Origin: Acidobacteriaceae bacterium
GTDB lineage: Bacteria > Acidobacteriota > Terriglobia > Terriglobales > Acidobacteriaceae
Direction: 5' to 3'
Length of the DNA: 13,240 nt
NCBI GenBank assembly: GCA_003156495.1
Contig: PMHC01000250.1
Location: forward strand, 156 to 13,395
Both the position numbers and the translations under genes were made by a program. Each line of letters begins with the position of its first letter. Positions within the stretch are counted from its first letter, which is position 1. This document shows positions 6,679 through 13,240 of this stretch, one piece after another. A model generated the notes under the pieces. It was not told where the DNA came from. It saw only the letters and a list, made by a program, of their open reading frames with translations, and ran no database searches.

Positions 6679-7926
6679 TTAGCTTGAGCGCAGCCAGCGC
6701 AGCAGCTCAGGCAGCGTGGCGCGCTTGCCATACATTAATATTCCCACGCGGTAAAGGCGCGAGGAGAACCATAGCGCAGCCCAGAGGCTGAGGATCAACA
6801 GAAGCAAGGATGAGGTCAACTGCCAAATGGGTACGGCTTCCAAACCCAGGCGAGGGACCACAACGAAGGGCGAGGTGATGGGACAAAGCGTCGCCACCAC
6901 ATTCCACGGCGAGCCGGGATGAGTAACGACGTTCATAACGGCAAACGTCGCTAGCCAGGCGGGAAGGACAATCAGCGAGGCGTACATCTGCAGATCCTGC
7001 GCGGTTTCGCAGGTGGCGCCGAGGCCAGAGAAGATCGCGCTATAGAAGAGGAAACCGAGGACAAAGTAAATGACGAAGAAAACAATTTCGGCAATCGAGA
7101 TGTGGAAGTCGAAATTGCCGCCCATCATGGCCGCCACGGCGGCTGAACTGCTGGCCAGCACAATCGCGGCGATCCAAATGACGATTTGCGTGAGACCCAC
7201 CGCGCCGGTTCCAAGCAATTTGCCGGCGAGAGTTTCTTCCGGACTGCTGACGGACAGCATCACTTCGAAGATGCGCGAGCTTTTTTCTTCGATGATGGCG
7301 CGGGCCATATCCATGCCGTGCAGAAGAATGGGCATGAGGATCAGCAAGAGCATGATGTAGATCTTGATCATCGTCGTGAGGCCGGAGCCTTTGGCGACAT
7401 TGCCCTGCTTGTCGATGCGTTGCGTGTCGATGGAGATTGTTTTGTAGAGCCGGTCGATTTCCGCCTGGTTGATGCCGTCGGCCAGCAGTTGTTGTCTGGC
7501 TATCGCCGTCCGCGCGGCGTTCCGGAGCTGGTCGGCAATATCCATGTCGCCGCTCGATAGCGAGGTGTAGGTCATCCGAGGCGAACTTGCATTGTTGGAA
7601 TCGATGGTCAGCAGTCCGTCGAGGGAATTGTTGCGCACCTGATCGAGCAGCGCGGCACGCAGTTCCTGAGAGGCCGGCCCGGGTACATCGATGCTCAGGC
7701 TGTTTTCTTTATCGGCCAGCAACTGGTCGCGAATGGCTCCGGCCAAGCAGGGATTGGTGGCCATAATGGCGATGTGCTTTCCCGAATCCGCGTGGCGGGC
7801 CATCAGAAAATTACCACCCATCAGCACCACGATCAACAGCGGCACCAGCACCGTGGAAAAGCGGAAGGCGCGGCCGCGAACCTGCTCAAGATATTCGCGT
7901 TTGGCGATCAGCAGAATATTACGCAT
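6679..7926 (-). CDS. ABC-2 type transporter permease, NatB/YhaP-like
   Basis: Inner-membrane subunit of an ABC exporter, 415 residues. Transmembrane helix 1 lies at about 24-43, followed by a large soluble, probably extracytoplasmic domain (about 45-185). Further helices are at about 187-206, 239-263, 279-300, 313-334 and 368-388, a layout usual for NatB and the linearmycin-resistance exporters. EEKSSRIFEVMLSVSSPEE (213-231) is the family signature between helices 2 and 3. The ATG at 7926 overlaps the 3' end of the ATPase gene by 8 bases, and MRNILLIAKREY is a typical start; the 77-codon upstream extension is out-of-frame ATPase sequence. Relatives export sodium, peptides or amphiphilic compounds, so the substrate here is unknown. 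Confidence 0.88.
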   Translation of the reverse strand: MRNILLIAKREYLEQVRGRAFRFSTVLVPLLIVVLMGGNFLMARHADSGKHIAIMATNPCLAGAIRDQLLADKENSLSIDVPGPASQELRAALLDQVRNNSLDGLLTIDSNNASSPRMTYTSLSSGDMDIADQLRNAARTAIARQQLLADGINQAEIDRLYKTISIDTQRIDKQGNVAKGSGLTTMIKIYIMLLLILMPILLHGMDMARAIIEEKSSRIFEVMLSVSSPEETLAGKLLGTGAVGLTQIVIWIAAIVLASSSAAVAAMMGGNFDFHISIAEIVFFVIYFVLGFLFYSAIFSGLGATCETAQDLQMYASLIVLPAWLATFAVMNVVTHPGSPWNVVATLCPITSPFVVVPRLGLEAVPIWQLTSSLLLLILSLWAALWFSSRLYRVGILMYGKRATLPELLRWLRSS

Positions 7927-8821
7927 TGGCGCGTCCTCCCACGGTCTGGATGAAGATTTCTTCAAGCGATGGCTCGACCACTTCGTAGCGGTAGATAGTC
8001 GCCATGGCCGAGGCTTCATGCAGCAATTTTTGCGCATCGCCGTGCGGTTTGAGCTTGATTTCGGCGTGATCGGCGTAGTTGTTGGCCTCGGCGATCTCGT
8101 CGCTCTTGAGGAAATCGGCGCAGCCTTCGAACTCGACGATGACGCGATTGCGCTCATAGCGGCTTTTGATTTCGCGCACCTTGCCGCTGAGCACCGCCTC
8201 GCCGTTGTTGATGAGGCAAATCTCGTCGCAGAGTTTCTCTACCTGATCCATGCGGTGGGTCGAAAACAAGATCGCGCGGCCCTTGTTTTTTAATTCGATC
8301 AGCGTTTGTTCCAGCAGCGATGCATTCACCGGATCGAGGCCGCTGAAGGGCTCGTCCATCACGATCAGCCCCGGATCGTGCAGAATCGCGCTGATGAACT
8401 GAATTTTTTGCTGCATGCCCTTGGAGAGTTCCTGCGTTTTCAGTTCCAGAGCATTGGCGATCTCAAGCCGCTCGGCCCAGGCCGTTGCGCGCTGCCGCGC
8501 TTGCTGCGCTTTCATGCCGTGCAATTCGCCGAAGAAAACGAGCTGGTCGATCACTTTCATCTTTTTGTAGAGGCCGCGCTCTTCGGGAAGGTAGCCGACG
8601 TGATCGAGGCTCTTGCGCGCGAAGGGCTTGTCGAAGAGCGCTACTTTTCCGGAGTCAGGCATGGTGATGCCCAGCATCATGCGGATAGAACTGGTTTTGC
8701 CAGCGCCATTGGGGCCTAACAGACCGAACATCTGTCCGGCTTCGATCTTCAGGCTCAGCTCGCGTACCGCGACCTTGCTTTCATAAGCCTTGGTTACGGC
8801 TGCGAGTTCGACAACGGGCAT
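7919..8821 (-). CDS. ABC transporter ATP-binding protein, NatA-like
   Basis: Cytoplasmic ATPase that powers the permease encoded just downstream. Length is 300 residues. Motifs are Walker A GPNGAGKTSS (36-45), Q-loop region YLPEERGLY (78-86, Glu at the usual Gln position as in NatA relatives), ABC signature LSKGMQQK (132-139), Walker B LIVMDEP (152-158), D-loop SGLD (160-163) and switch histidine H189 in FSTHR. About 80 residues after the nucleotide-binding domain resemble the DUF4162 tail common in this subfamily. The ATG has a strong AGGAGG Shine-Dalgarno 4 bases upstream, the best in the window, so this gene is probably the well-translated head of the ATPase-permease-acyltransferase-queA unit. 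Confidence 0.93.
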   Translation of the reverse strand: MPVVELAAVTKAYESKVAVRELSLKIEAGQMFGLLGPNGAGKTSSIRMMLGITMPDSGKVALFDKPFARKSLDHVGYLPEERGLYKKMKVIDQLVFFGELHGMKAQQARQRATAWAERLEIANALELKTQELSKGMQQKIQFISAILHDPGLIVMDEPFSGLDPVNASLLEQTLIELKNKGRAILFSTHRMDQVEKLCDEICLINNGEAVLSGKVREIKSRYERNRVIVEFEGCADFLKSDEIAEANNYADHAEIKLKPHGDAQKLLHEASAMATIYRYEVVEPSLEEIFIQTVGGRANA

Positions 8822-8825
8822 GAAA

Positions 8826-8831
8826 CCTCCT
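8826..8831 (-). promoter_or_regulatory. Strong ribosome binding site of the ABC ATPase gene
   Basis: The minus strand reads AGGAGG, a complete anti-SD match, 4 bases before the ATG at 8821. It fixes that start codon. Confidence 0.8.
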
Positions 8832-8874
8832 GCGTCTTTGCGATCTTAGTCTAATGCGAATACGGCAATTTCCG

Positions 8875-8891
8875 GCATCGAGTTCCGATGC
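8875..8891. repeat. Short inverted repeat between cinA and the ABC genes
   Basis: GCATCG and CGATGC make a perfect 6-base stem around a 5-base loop, about 25 bases after the cinA stop. No T-run follows on the minus strand, so it is not a classical intrinsic terminator; it may be a weak terminator, an operator or chance. I saw no convincing promoter in the rest of the 94-base gap. Confidence 0.3.
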
Positions 8892-8915
8892 GTATATCAA
8901 AAGATGGGATGCCGC

Positions 8916-10160
8916 CTACATGAGCCTCCGGCGCACCATGTCGAGAGCCTGCTGCGAGGCCCACTCGCGGATACACTGACGGTCGCCGTGCAAGGTGCGC
9001 TCGACGGCTTCGGTGCCTTGCGCGTCGCAGATGGCGAAGTGTACCAAGCCGACGGGTTTCGATTCCGTGCCGCCTGTCGGTCCCGCGATGCCGGTTACGC
9101 CCAACCCTAGCGCCGCTCCGGTGCGACGGCGAATGCCTTCGGCCAGCGCTTTGGCGACTTCGGGCGAGACCGCGCCGTAGAGCGTGAGCGTCTCCGCAGG
9201 CACGCCGGCCAGCGAGTTCTTCAGCTCGTTCGAGTAGACGATCGCTCCACCTAAAAATGAGCGCGAGGCTCCAGGCACCGAGGTGAGCCGCTCGGAGATC
9301 ATGCCGCCTGTGCAGCTTTCGGCTACGGCCAGCGTTGCCTGCTTCAGCCCGAGGTAGTAGAGCACGATCTGTTCGAGCGATTCGTCTTGCGAGGAGTAGA
9401 GGTAGTCGCCGAGTGTTTCTTCAATTTTGCTGGCCAGCTCGTCGACGCGCGCCTGCGCCGCCTCGGCGGTGGGCTTGGCGCATTGCAAGGTGAGCTGAAT
9501 GTCGCCGGTGTGCGCCAGAATCGTCGTCTCCACGTCGGTGTAGGTGGTGTAGATCGGCGCCAGCAGACTGTCGGCCTGCGACTCGGGAATCATCGCCGCC
9601 TTCAGCGTGCGCACCGCGATCGCACGCGGCGGTGCAACCTCTCGCAGACGCGGCAAGCATTCGTCGTCGAACATCGGTATGCATTCGCGCGGAGGTCCGG
9701 GCAGCAGAACGATCAGCTTGCGGTAGCCCTCGTAGATCGTGTCCAGCCACTGGCCCGGCGCGCTGCCGTGTGCATTGGGTAGCACGGTTGCGCCCTCCAG
9801 CAGGTCGGCTTGTTTTTGATTGTTCGGCGGCATGGGCATTCGCCATGAGGCCACTCGCACATGCAGCGCGGCCACCAGCGTGGCGTCGCGCCGCAGCGTC
9901 AGGTTGAGCGTCTCGGCCACGGCTTCGCGCGTTAAATCGTCTTCGGTGGGGCCCAGGCCGCCGGTGATGATGAGCACATCCACTCGCCCCAGCGCCGTGC
10001 GGATCGCATTCACCAGATCTTTGCGCCGGTCGCCCACGATTGTTTTGAAGGCCACAGTGATGCCCAGCCCGTTCAGCTTTTCCGTCACGGCAAGCGAGTT
10101 CGTATCTTGACGGAAGGGCGTCAGCATCTCGGAGCCAATCGCGATAATCTCGGATTTCAT
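8916..10160 (-). CDS. cinA: CinA family protein, probable nicotinamide-nucleotide amidase
   Basis: A full-length two-domain CinA of 414 residues. The N-terminal MoaB/MogA-like domain (about 1-170) shows EIIAIGSEML (4-13), DVLIITGGLGPTEDDLTREA (61-80) and LLPGPPRE (152-159); in characterised relatives it acts as an ADP-ribose or NAD-related pyrophosphatase. The C-terminal domain (about 255-414) has LAVAESCTGG (277-286), VPGASRSFLGGAIVYS (295-310) and GVTGIAGPTGG (354-364), the pattern of the PncC amidase that returns nicotinamide mononucleotide to the NAD pool as nicotinate mononucleotide. Although named for competence induction, the family's better-supported role is pyridine-nucleotide salvage. 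The ATG has AGGAG 8 bases upstream. That site lies inside a heptad repeat array able to pair with an inverted array about 150 bases upstream. Confidence 0.94.
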   Translation of the reverse strand: MKSEIIAIGSEMLTPFRQDTNSLAVTEKLNGLGITVAFKTIVGDRRKDLVNAIRTALGRVDVLIITGGLGPTEDDLTREAVAETLNLTLRRDATLVAALHVRVASWRMPMPPNNQKQADLLEGATVLPNAHGSAPGQWLDTIYEGYRKLIVLLPGPPRECIPMFDDECLPRLREVAPPRAIAVRTLKAAMIPESQADSLLAPIYTTYTDVETTILAHTGDIQLTLQCAKPTAEAAQARVDELASKIEETLGDYLYSSQDESLEQIVLYYLGLKQATLAVAESCTGGMISERLTSVPGASRSFLGGAIVYSNELKNSLAGVPAETLTLYGAVSPEVAKALAEGIRRRTGAALGLGVTGIAGPTGGTESKPVGLVHFAICDAQGTEAVERTLHGDRQCIREWASQQALDMVRRRLM

Positions 10161-10165
10161 AAAAG

Positions 10166-10207
10166 CAGCTCCTAGCTTCTAGCTTTCAGCTCTCAGCTTG
10201 TTGCTCA
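10166..10207. repeat. Heptad tandem repeat array, cinA-proximal arm
   Basis: Read on the plus strand, consecutive 7-base units are CAGCTCC, TAGCTTC, TAGCTTT, CAGCTCT, CAGCTTG and a decayed TTGCTCA, consensus YAGCTYY. The array begins 5 bases upstream of the cinA ATG and contains the cinA Shine-Dalgarno in its first unit. Confidence 0.75.
10169..10173 (-). promoter_or_regulatory. Ribosome binding site of cinA, inside the repeat
   Basis: The minus strand reads AGGAG 8 bases before the cinA ATG. Most of it belongs to the first heptad, so the repeat supplies the ribosome binding site. Confidence 0.65.
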
Positions 10208-10246
10208 AGAGCCAGTCTAATCTCATATTTCAATGGGTAATGGGAG

Positions 10247-10306
10247 GACTGGGGAATTGCATCCCACCTTCCGGAGAGTGCCAAAATGTATTTGTTTTAC
10301 CCAGTC
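10247..10306. repeat. Inner inverted repeats of the cinA leader
   Basis: GACTGGG (10247-10253) is the exact inverse complement of CCCAGTC (10300-10306). TGGGTAA (10234-10240) is also the inverse complement of TTACCCA (10297-10303), so the same right arm has two possible partners. Both pairs are nested inside the outer heptad arrays, giving the whole leader a palindromic plan. Confidence 0.5.
10256..10284 (-). promoter_or_regulatory. Candidate promoter of cinA
   Basis: The minus strand has TTGGCA (10284-10279, 5 of 6 to consensus), a 17-base spacer and TGCAAT (10261-10256, 4 of 6). Transcription would start near 10249 and give a leader of about 89 bases that contains the proximal heptad array but not the distal one. 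This is based on pattern only. Confidence 0.35.
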
Positions 10307-10333
10307 ATCGGTTATCGTTTGCACTTAATCCTA

Positions 10334-10361
10334 TTTGCTAAAGGCTAAGAGCTAAAAGTTG
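10334..10361. repeat. Heptad tandem repeat array, distal inverted arm
   Basis: Plus-strand units are TTTGCTA, AAGGCTA, AGAGCTA and AAAGTTG. Read on the minus strand they give the same YAGCTYY-like consensus as the proximal array, so the two are inverted. The array ends 4 bases before the stop codon of the propeller gene. Confidence 0.65.
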
Positions 10362-10365
10362 TTCT

Positions 10366-11403
10366 TCATCCCTTTATGCCCAGGTCCACTTCGTAGACGG
10401 CGTCGTGGGTAGCCAGGATGGCGGTGCCTTCAGGCGAAAAGGCGATACCGACCAGATCGTTCGCGGCCAGCACGAGCGCGGCCTTGCCTTGAGGCGTAAC
10501 ACGCACCAAGCCACGCCGCCCATGTAGGCACGCCGCCAGATAGATGTCGCCTTCGCTGGAGACCGTCAGGCCCTGCGGCCGGCCCAATCCGCTAAACCAA
10601 ACGCGTTTGTCGCCGTTGGGCTCGATTGCCCAGATGGCTTCGTTCGACGAGAGCGTAGGCGCGGTTACGAAAAGCGTACCCTCGGCGTTTACCGCCAGGT
10701 GATAGGCCGCTACGCTCGGCTCCAGCGTGGAGTGCACGAAGATCTGCCGCTGAGGATTGATTTTGAAGATCGTTCCGCTGCGGTCGCCGACAAAGAGGTT
10801 GCCCTCGGCGTCGAAGGCCGCGCCGGTCGCCACGCCCATTCCTTCTGCGTATTTTTCAAACTTGCCTTCGGCATCGATGCGGTAAACCGTGCCCTCGGCT
10901 CGCGAGGTCGCATACAGATCGCCCTCGGGCGAGAAGGCCAGCCCGGTCGCATTCAAGATTCCGGTCACGAAGGGGGTCGCCTGTCCATCAGGGCTCACGC
11001 GCACGATCGAAATCGGGGTTGGCTTGCCGCGCTGGCCGGAGATGGTGGCGTAGATCATGCCCGCGCGGCTCACCGCCGGGCTTGTTACCGGGTGCAACCC
11101 ATCGGCCAGTTGTCGCGCCACGTTCAGCACCGCCGCATTCGACGCGCCGGCGGCCGTTCGCACTTCGATCAATCCCGCCGAGGTTTGCGCCGGAAGCTGG
11201 AAGGTCAGCCGCGTCGGCCGGCACATCAACAGGTGCGCCGACTGGCCGTCGACGACAACTTCAGGCAGGCCGGTTTCCAGCGGTCCGAGGCCGACTCCGG
11301 TCAGCTCGACTTCACCCAGGGGCAGGGCGTCGGTCGGCGTTACGGCATCGACACGCGGCAGCGGCGGATTATTCAGCTCGGATTGCGGGGAGTTGACGGT
11401 CAT
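10366..11403 (-). CDS. TIG-domain plus NHL/SMP-30-like beta-propeller protein, function unknown
   Basis: The 345-residue product has an N-terminal immunoglobulin-like IPT/TIG domain (about 16-95: PRVDAVTP, GEVELTGVGLG, LIEVRTAAGASNAAVLNV). A propeller follows, with blade motifs starting near 154 (GLAFSPEGDLYA), 194 (GAAFDAEGNLFVGD), 235 (HLAVNAEGTLFVTA), 278 (GLTVSSEGDIYLA) and 319 (GIAFSPEGTAILA). A likely earlier blade lies near 107-120, giving about six blades at 40-43-residue spacing, like gluconolactonase/SMP-30 and NHL proteins. No signal peptide or membrane helix is visible, although TIG domains are usual in exported proteins. It starts 6 bases after the pgpA stop with little Shine-Dalgarno of its own, suggesting coupled translation with pgpA. 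A lactonase activity or a ligand-sensing scaffold is possible; neither is shown by the sequence. Confidence 0.85.
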   Translation of the reverse strand: MTVNSPQSELNNPPLPRVDAVTPTDALPLGEVELTGVGLGPLETGLPEVVVDGQSAHLLMCRPTRLTFQLPAQTSAGLIEVRTAAGASNAAVLNVARQLADGLHPVTSPAVSRAGMIYATISGQRGKPTPISIVRVSPDGQATPFVTGILNATGLAFSPEGDLYATSRAEGTVYRIDAEGKFEKYAEGMGVATGAAFDAEGNLFVGDRSGTIFKINPQRQIFVHSTLEPSVAAYHLAVNAEGTLFVTAPTLSSNEAIWAIEPNGDKRVWFSGLGRPQGLTVSSEGDIYLAACLHGRRGLVRVTPQGKAALVLAANDLVGIAFSPEGTAILATHDAVYEVDLGIKG

Positions 11404-11409
11404 GTCGGT

Positions 11410-11934
11410 TTAGAACCAGATGCGCGCCAAAGAGGCAATACCTAAAGCATACAGTCCCGCGGCCACGTCGTCGAAGACGATGCCCCAGCCGCCGGGCAGC
11501 CGCTCGAAGCGCCGCACCGGAAAGGGCTTGGTGATGTCGAAGAGGCGGAAGAGTACGAAGGCCAGCAGACCGTGCCGCCAATCGGCCGGCGCCCAGAGCA
11601 GCGCGATCCATTGTCCGGCAGCCTCGTCGACCACCACGAAGCCGGGGTCGATGCGTCCGCTTTCGCGCTCGACGATGGTCGCGGCGGGAATGCCGCACAG
11701 GAGCGTGAAGGCGATTCCAATCGCCAGCGCCAGAGCCAGAGCGGTAGCCGAAAGATGCAGTCCCCAGGCAGCTGCGGCCCAGAGCACGAGCGCCGCCGCC
11801 GAGCCCCAGGTTCCCGGTCCGGGTTTTAGGCAGCCCGAGCCGAAGAAGGTGGCCACCACCCAGGCCCAGGCGGTTTTTTGCGCGGAGGGCGTGTGGTCGT
11901 TATTCGGATCGTTTTGCGCGTTTTTTTCGCTCAT
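11410..11934 (-). CDS. pgpA: Phosphatidylglycerophosphatase A
   Basis: PgpA removes the phosphate from phosphatidylglycerol phosphate, the last step to phosphatidylglycerol, at the inner membrane. The 174-residue protein carries the family motifs in order: FGSGCLKPGPGTWGS (31-45), DPGFVVVDEAAGQWIAL (96-112), FRLFDITKPFPVRRFE (129-144) and LPGGWGIVFDDVAAG (146-160), with the acidic metal-binding residues present. Hydrophobic segments lie at about 46-58, 62-85, 103-114 and 158-171. The frame can extend to a TTG at 11970, but the ATG at 11934 has an AAGGG upstream and leaves a normal short hydrophilic N-terminus, so I chose it. It lies 76 bases after yacG and is followed closely by the propeller gene. 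Confidence 0.93.
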   Translation of the reverse strand: MSEKNAQNDPNNDHTPSAQKTAWAWVVATFFGSGCLKPGPGTWGSAAALVLWAAAAWGLHLSATALALALAIGIAFTLLCGIPAATIVERESGRIDPGFVVVDEAAGQWIALLWAPADWRHGLLAFVLFRLFDITKPFPVRRFERLPGGWGIVFDDVAAGLYALGIASLARIWF

Positions 11935-11982
11935 GCTTTTTTGACCCTTGGGATTTTTGTGCGAGTGCAAGCTCTTCCGCAG

Positions 11983-11995
11983 GGGGCAAAGCCCC
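11983..11995. repeat. GC hairpin between yacG and pgpA
   Basis: GGGGC-AAA-GCCCC is a perfect 5-base stem that can extend over flanking GC/GC with a small bulge. On the minus strand no T-run follows, so termination is doubtful; it may instead be a message-stabilising or attenuating hairpin in the 76-base yacG-pgpA gap. Confidence 0.4.
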
Positions 11996-12010
11996 GCATC
12001 TTTCGTCGCT

Positions 12011-12241
12011 TTAGTAATCGTCGGAGTCTTTGCCGCGGCTGGTTCCCGCGCCGCCCAGATCCTCGAGCAGCTCGGGATCGACGACCGGCGAGCTGATTTT
12101 GTAGACGCCCATCGCCCATTTGCCCAGATCGATTTTGCGGCAGCGGTCGCTGCAAAAAGGGAAGTCTTCGCTTCCTATGAGTACCAGCCCTCCACATGTA
12201 GGGCAGCGCAATACCTTTGCGGATTTTTTTCTGACAGCCAT
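12011..12241 (-). CDS. yacG: DNA gyrase inhibitor family zinc-finger protein YacG
   Basis: A 76-residue zinc-finger protein. Four cysteines, C13 and C16 (CPTCG) and C30 and C34 (FCSDRC), would bind one zinc, followed by the family signature RKIDLGKWAMGVYKI. E. coli YacG binds GyrB and inhibits gyrase DNA binding; that role is inferred here from homology. The C-terminal third is acidic and probably disordered (LLEDLGG, KDSDDY), as in relatives whose tail contacts gyrase. I chose the ATG at 12241 over a TTG at 12265 because a GAGGGAG Shine-Dalgarno lies just upstream of the ATG. The 111 bases between rimO and this gene contain a 7-base inverted repeat (CGCAACC 12261-12267, GGTTGCG 12308-12314) and only a weak -10-like TAGTAT or TATAAG. 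Confidence 0.92.
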   Translation of the reverse strand: MAVRKKSAKVLRCPTCGGLVLIGSEDFPFCSDRCRKIDLGKWAMGVYKISSPVVDPELLEDLGGAGTSRGKDSDDY

Positions 12242-12352
12242 TGCTCCCTCGCGATAACACCGCAACCAAAACTTATACTACCGCGCCGGCAACGTTCTTC
12301 ATCGCGCGGTTGCGAGGCGAATGTCGCTTGCGCCCGCGTTACCGCCGACTGT

Positions 12353-13240
12353 CTATTCCGCCGCTACCACTTGCGCCACTAGGTCGTAGTCGTGGGCTTC
12401 GGTGATTACGGCGCGATAGAAGCGGCCAATTTCTAGCGCATCGAGCGGGCCGAAGTCGTTGATGTAGACCTTGCCGTCGATCTCCGGCGCATGGAATCGG
12501 CTGCGGCCCTCCCAAAGCAGGGGCGTTTCTTCGCTGGGACCTTCGGCCAAAAGCGTCAGCTCGCGGCCGACCCATTGCTGCTTGGCACGGCGCGAGATTG
12601 TCTGTTGCAGCTTCATCAGCCGCTTGTGCCGCGACTCGATGGTGCGCTTAGGCAGTTGCCGGTCGAGCGCGTAGGCCTCCGAGCCTTCTTCACGCGAGTA
12701 GCCGAAGACGCCCAGCCAGTCGAATTTAGCCTTACGGACGAAATCTTCCAAAAGCTCGAAGTCGCGGAGCGATTCGCCGGGGAAGCCGACGATGAAGCTG
12801 GTGCGCAGCACGATTCCAGGAACGATTTTGCGCGCTTTGGCGAGGGTCTTCAAGAAGATTTCGCCGCTGCCGCCGCGCTTCATGCGCTTGAGCACATCGG
12901 CCGAGGCGTGCTGCAGCGGCAGGTCGAGATATTTGCAGATTTTTTCGTGGCGGGCGATGGTTTCAAGCAGCTTGGTGGTGATGCGATTCGGGTAGGCGTA
13001 GAGGAAGCGCAGCCAGCGCAGCTCTTCGATGCCGGCCAGGGTTTCGAGCAATTGCGCCAGGCCGTCTTTGAGCCCCAAGTCTTCGCCGTAGCAGGTGGTG
13101 TCTTGGCCGATGAGCGTGATTTCTCGCACGCCCTGGGCGACCAGGCGCTCGGCTTCGGCGACGACCGAGGCCAGAGGCCGCGAGCGAAAGCGTCCGCGCA
13201 GGTTGGGAATGACGCAGAAGCTGCAGGGGTGGTCGCAGCC
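12353..13240 (-). CDS. rimO: Ribosomal protein S12 methylthiotransferase RimO, 5' end cut by window edge
   Basis: RimO is a radical SAM enzyme that methylthiolates the conserved aspartate of ribosomal protein S12. The last 295 residues are present. At the window edge the frame reads GCDHPCSFCVIPNLRGR, giving the CX3CX2C cluster that binds the radical-SAM iron-sulfur centre; HPCSFC is RimO-like rather than MiaB-like. Further motifs are TLIGQDTTCYGED, LDLPLQHASADVLKRMKRGG and RTSFIVGFPGE. The TRAM domain lies near the C-terminus with GRSRFHAPEIDGKVYIND, again the RimO version. The N-terminal methylthiotransferase domain lies beyond the window. An apparent internal start at 13129 is only a GTG inside the gene, because codons continue in frame upstream through the cysteine motif. 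Confidence 0.96.
   Translation of the reverse strand, partial: GCDHPCSFCVIPNLRGRFRSRPLASVVAEAERLVAQGVREITLIGQDTTCYGEDLGLKDGLAQLLETLAGIEELRWLRFLYAYPNRITTKLLETIARHEKICKYLDLPLQHASADVLKRMKRGGSGEIFLKTLAKARKIVPGIVLRTSFIVGFPGESLRDFELLEDFVRKAKFDWLGVFGYSREEGSEAYALDRQLPKRTIESRHKRLMKLQQTISRRAKQQWVGRELTLLAEGPSEETPLLWEGRSRFHAPEIDGKVYINDFGPLDALEIGRFYRAVITEAHDYDLVAQVVAAE

Noticed and set aside
7927..8157. A 77-codon N-terminal extension of the ABC permease
   Set aside because: The residues are a serine/proline/arginine-rich out-of-frame reading of the ATPase gene; the family start is the ATG at 7926.
9387..9782. Plus-strand open frames opposite cinA
   Set aside because: No family resemblance, no ribosome binding site, and the opposite strand encodes an intact two-domain CinA.
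12261..12314. CGCAACC / GGTTGCG inverted repeat in the rimO-yacG gap considered as a terminator
   Set aside because: The arms are only 7 bases, the loop is 40 bases and no T-run follows, so chance is a sufficient explanation.

Overview
All thirteen genes recognised here lie on the minus strand, so transcription runs from high to low coordinates. The window is GC-rich, gene-dense housekeeping DNA with no tRNA, rRNA, CRISPR array, insertion sequence or phage gene. Gene content and protein style (an argR-argC-argB cluster, Pol I with a degenerate proofreading domain, DUF374 acyltransferase, NatAB-like exporter, cytoplasmic-looking TIG/propeller protein) suggest a free-living Gram-negative bacterium, most likely an Acidobacteriota member. 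That assignment comes from memory of family resemblance, not from a search.

In transcription order: rimO (S12 methylthiotransferase, 5' part outside the window), yacG (zinc-finger gyrase-inhibitor family), pgpA (phosphatidylglycerophosphatase A) and, 6 bases later, a TIG plus beta-propeller protein of unknown role. A 205-base leader follows, carrying two inverted arrays of 7-base repeats, then cinA. Next is a compact four-gene unit: ABC ATPase, ABC-2 permease, DUF374 acyltransferase and queA, joined by overlaps of 8 and 4 bases and a gap of only 2 bases. polA starts with GTG 78 bases after queA. A 126-base gap then carries a promoter overlapped by two ARG-box-like palindromes, followed by argR, argC and argB (3' end outside the window), joined by two ATGA stop/start overlaps.

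Two genetic circuits can be read from the sequence. The arginine operon begins with its own repressor gene, and the promoter is spanned by two operator half-pairs 20 bases centre to centre, which fits ArgR feedback control. Upstream of cinA, the heptad arrays could form a 25-position RNA stem that covers the cinA Shine-Dalgarno in readthrough transcripts, whereas transcripts from a candidate internal promoter would lack the upstream arm. The second circuit is the most unusual structure I found. I found no clear sign of a wholly new multi-gene system.
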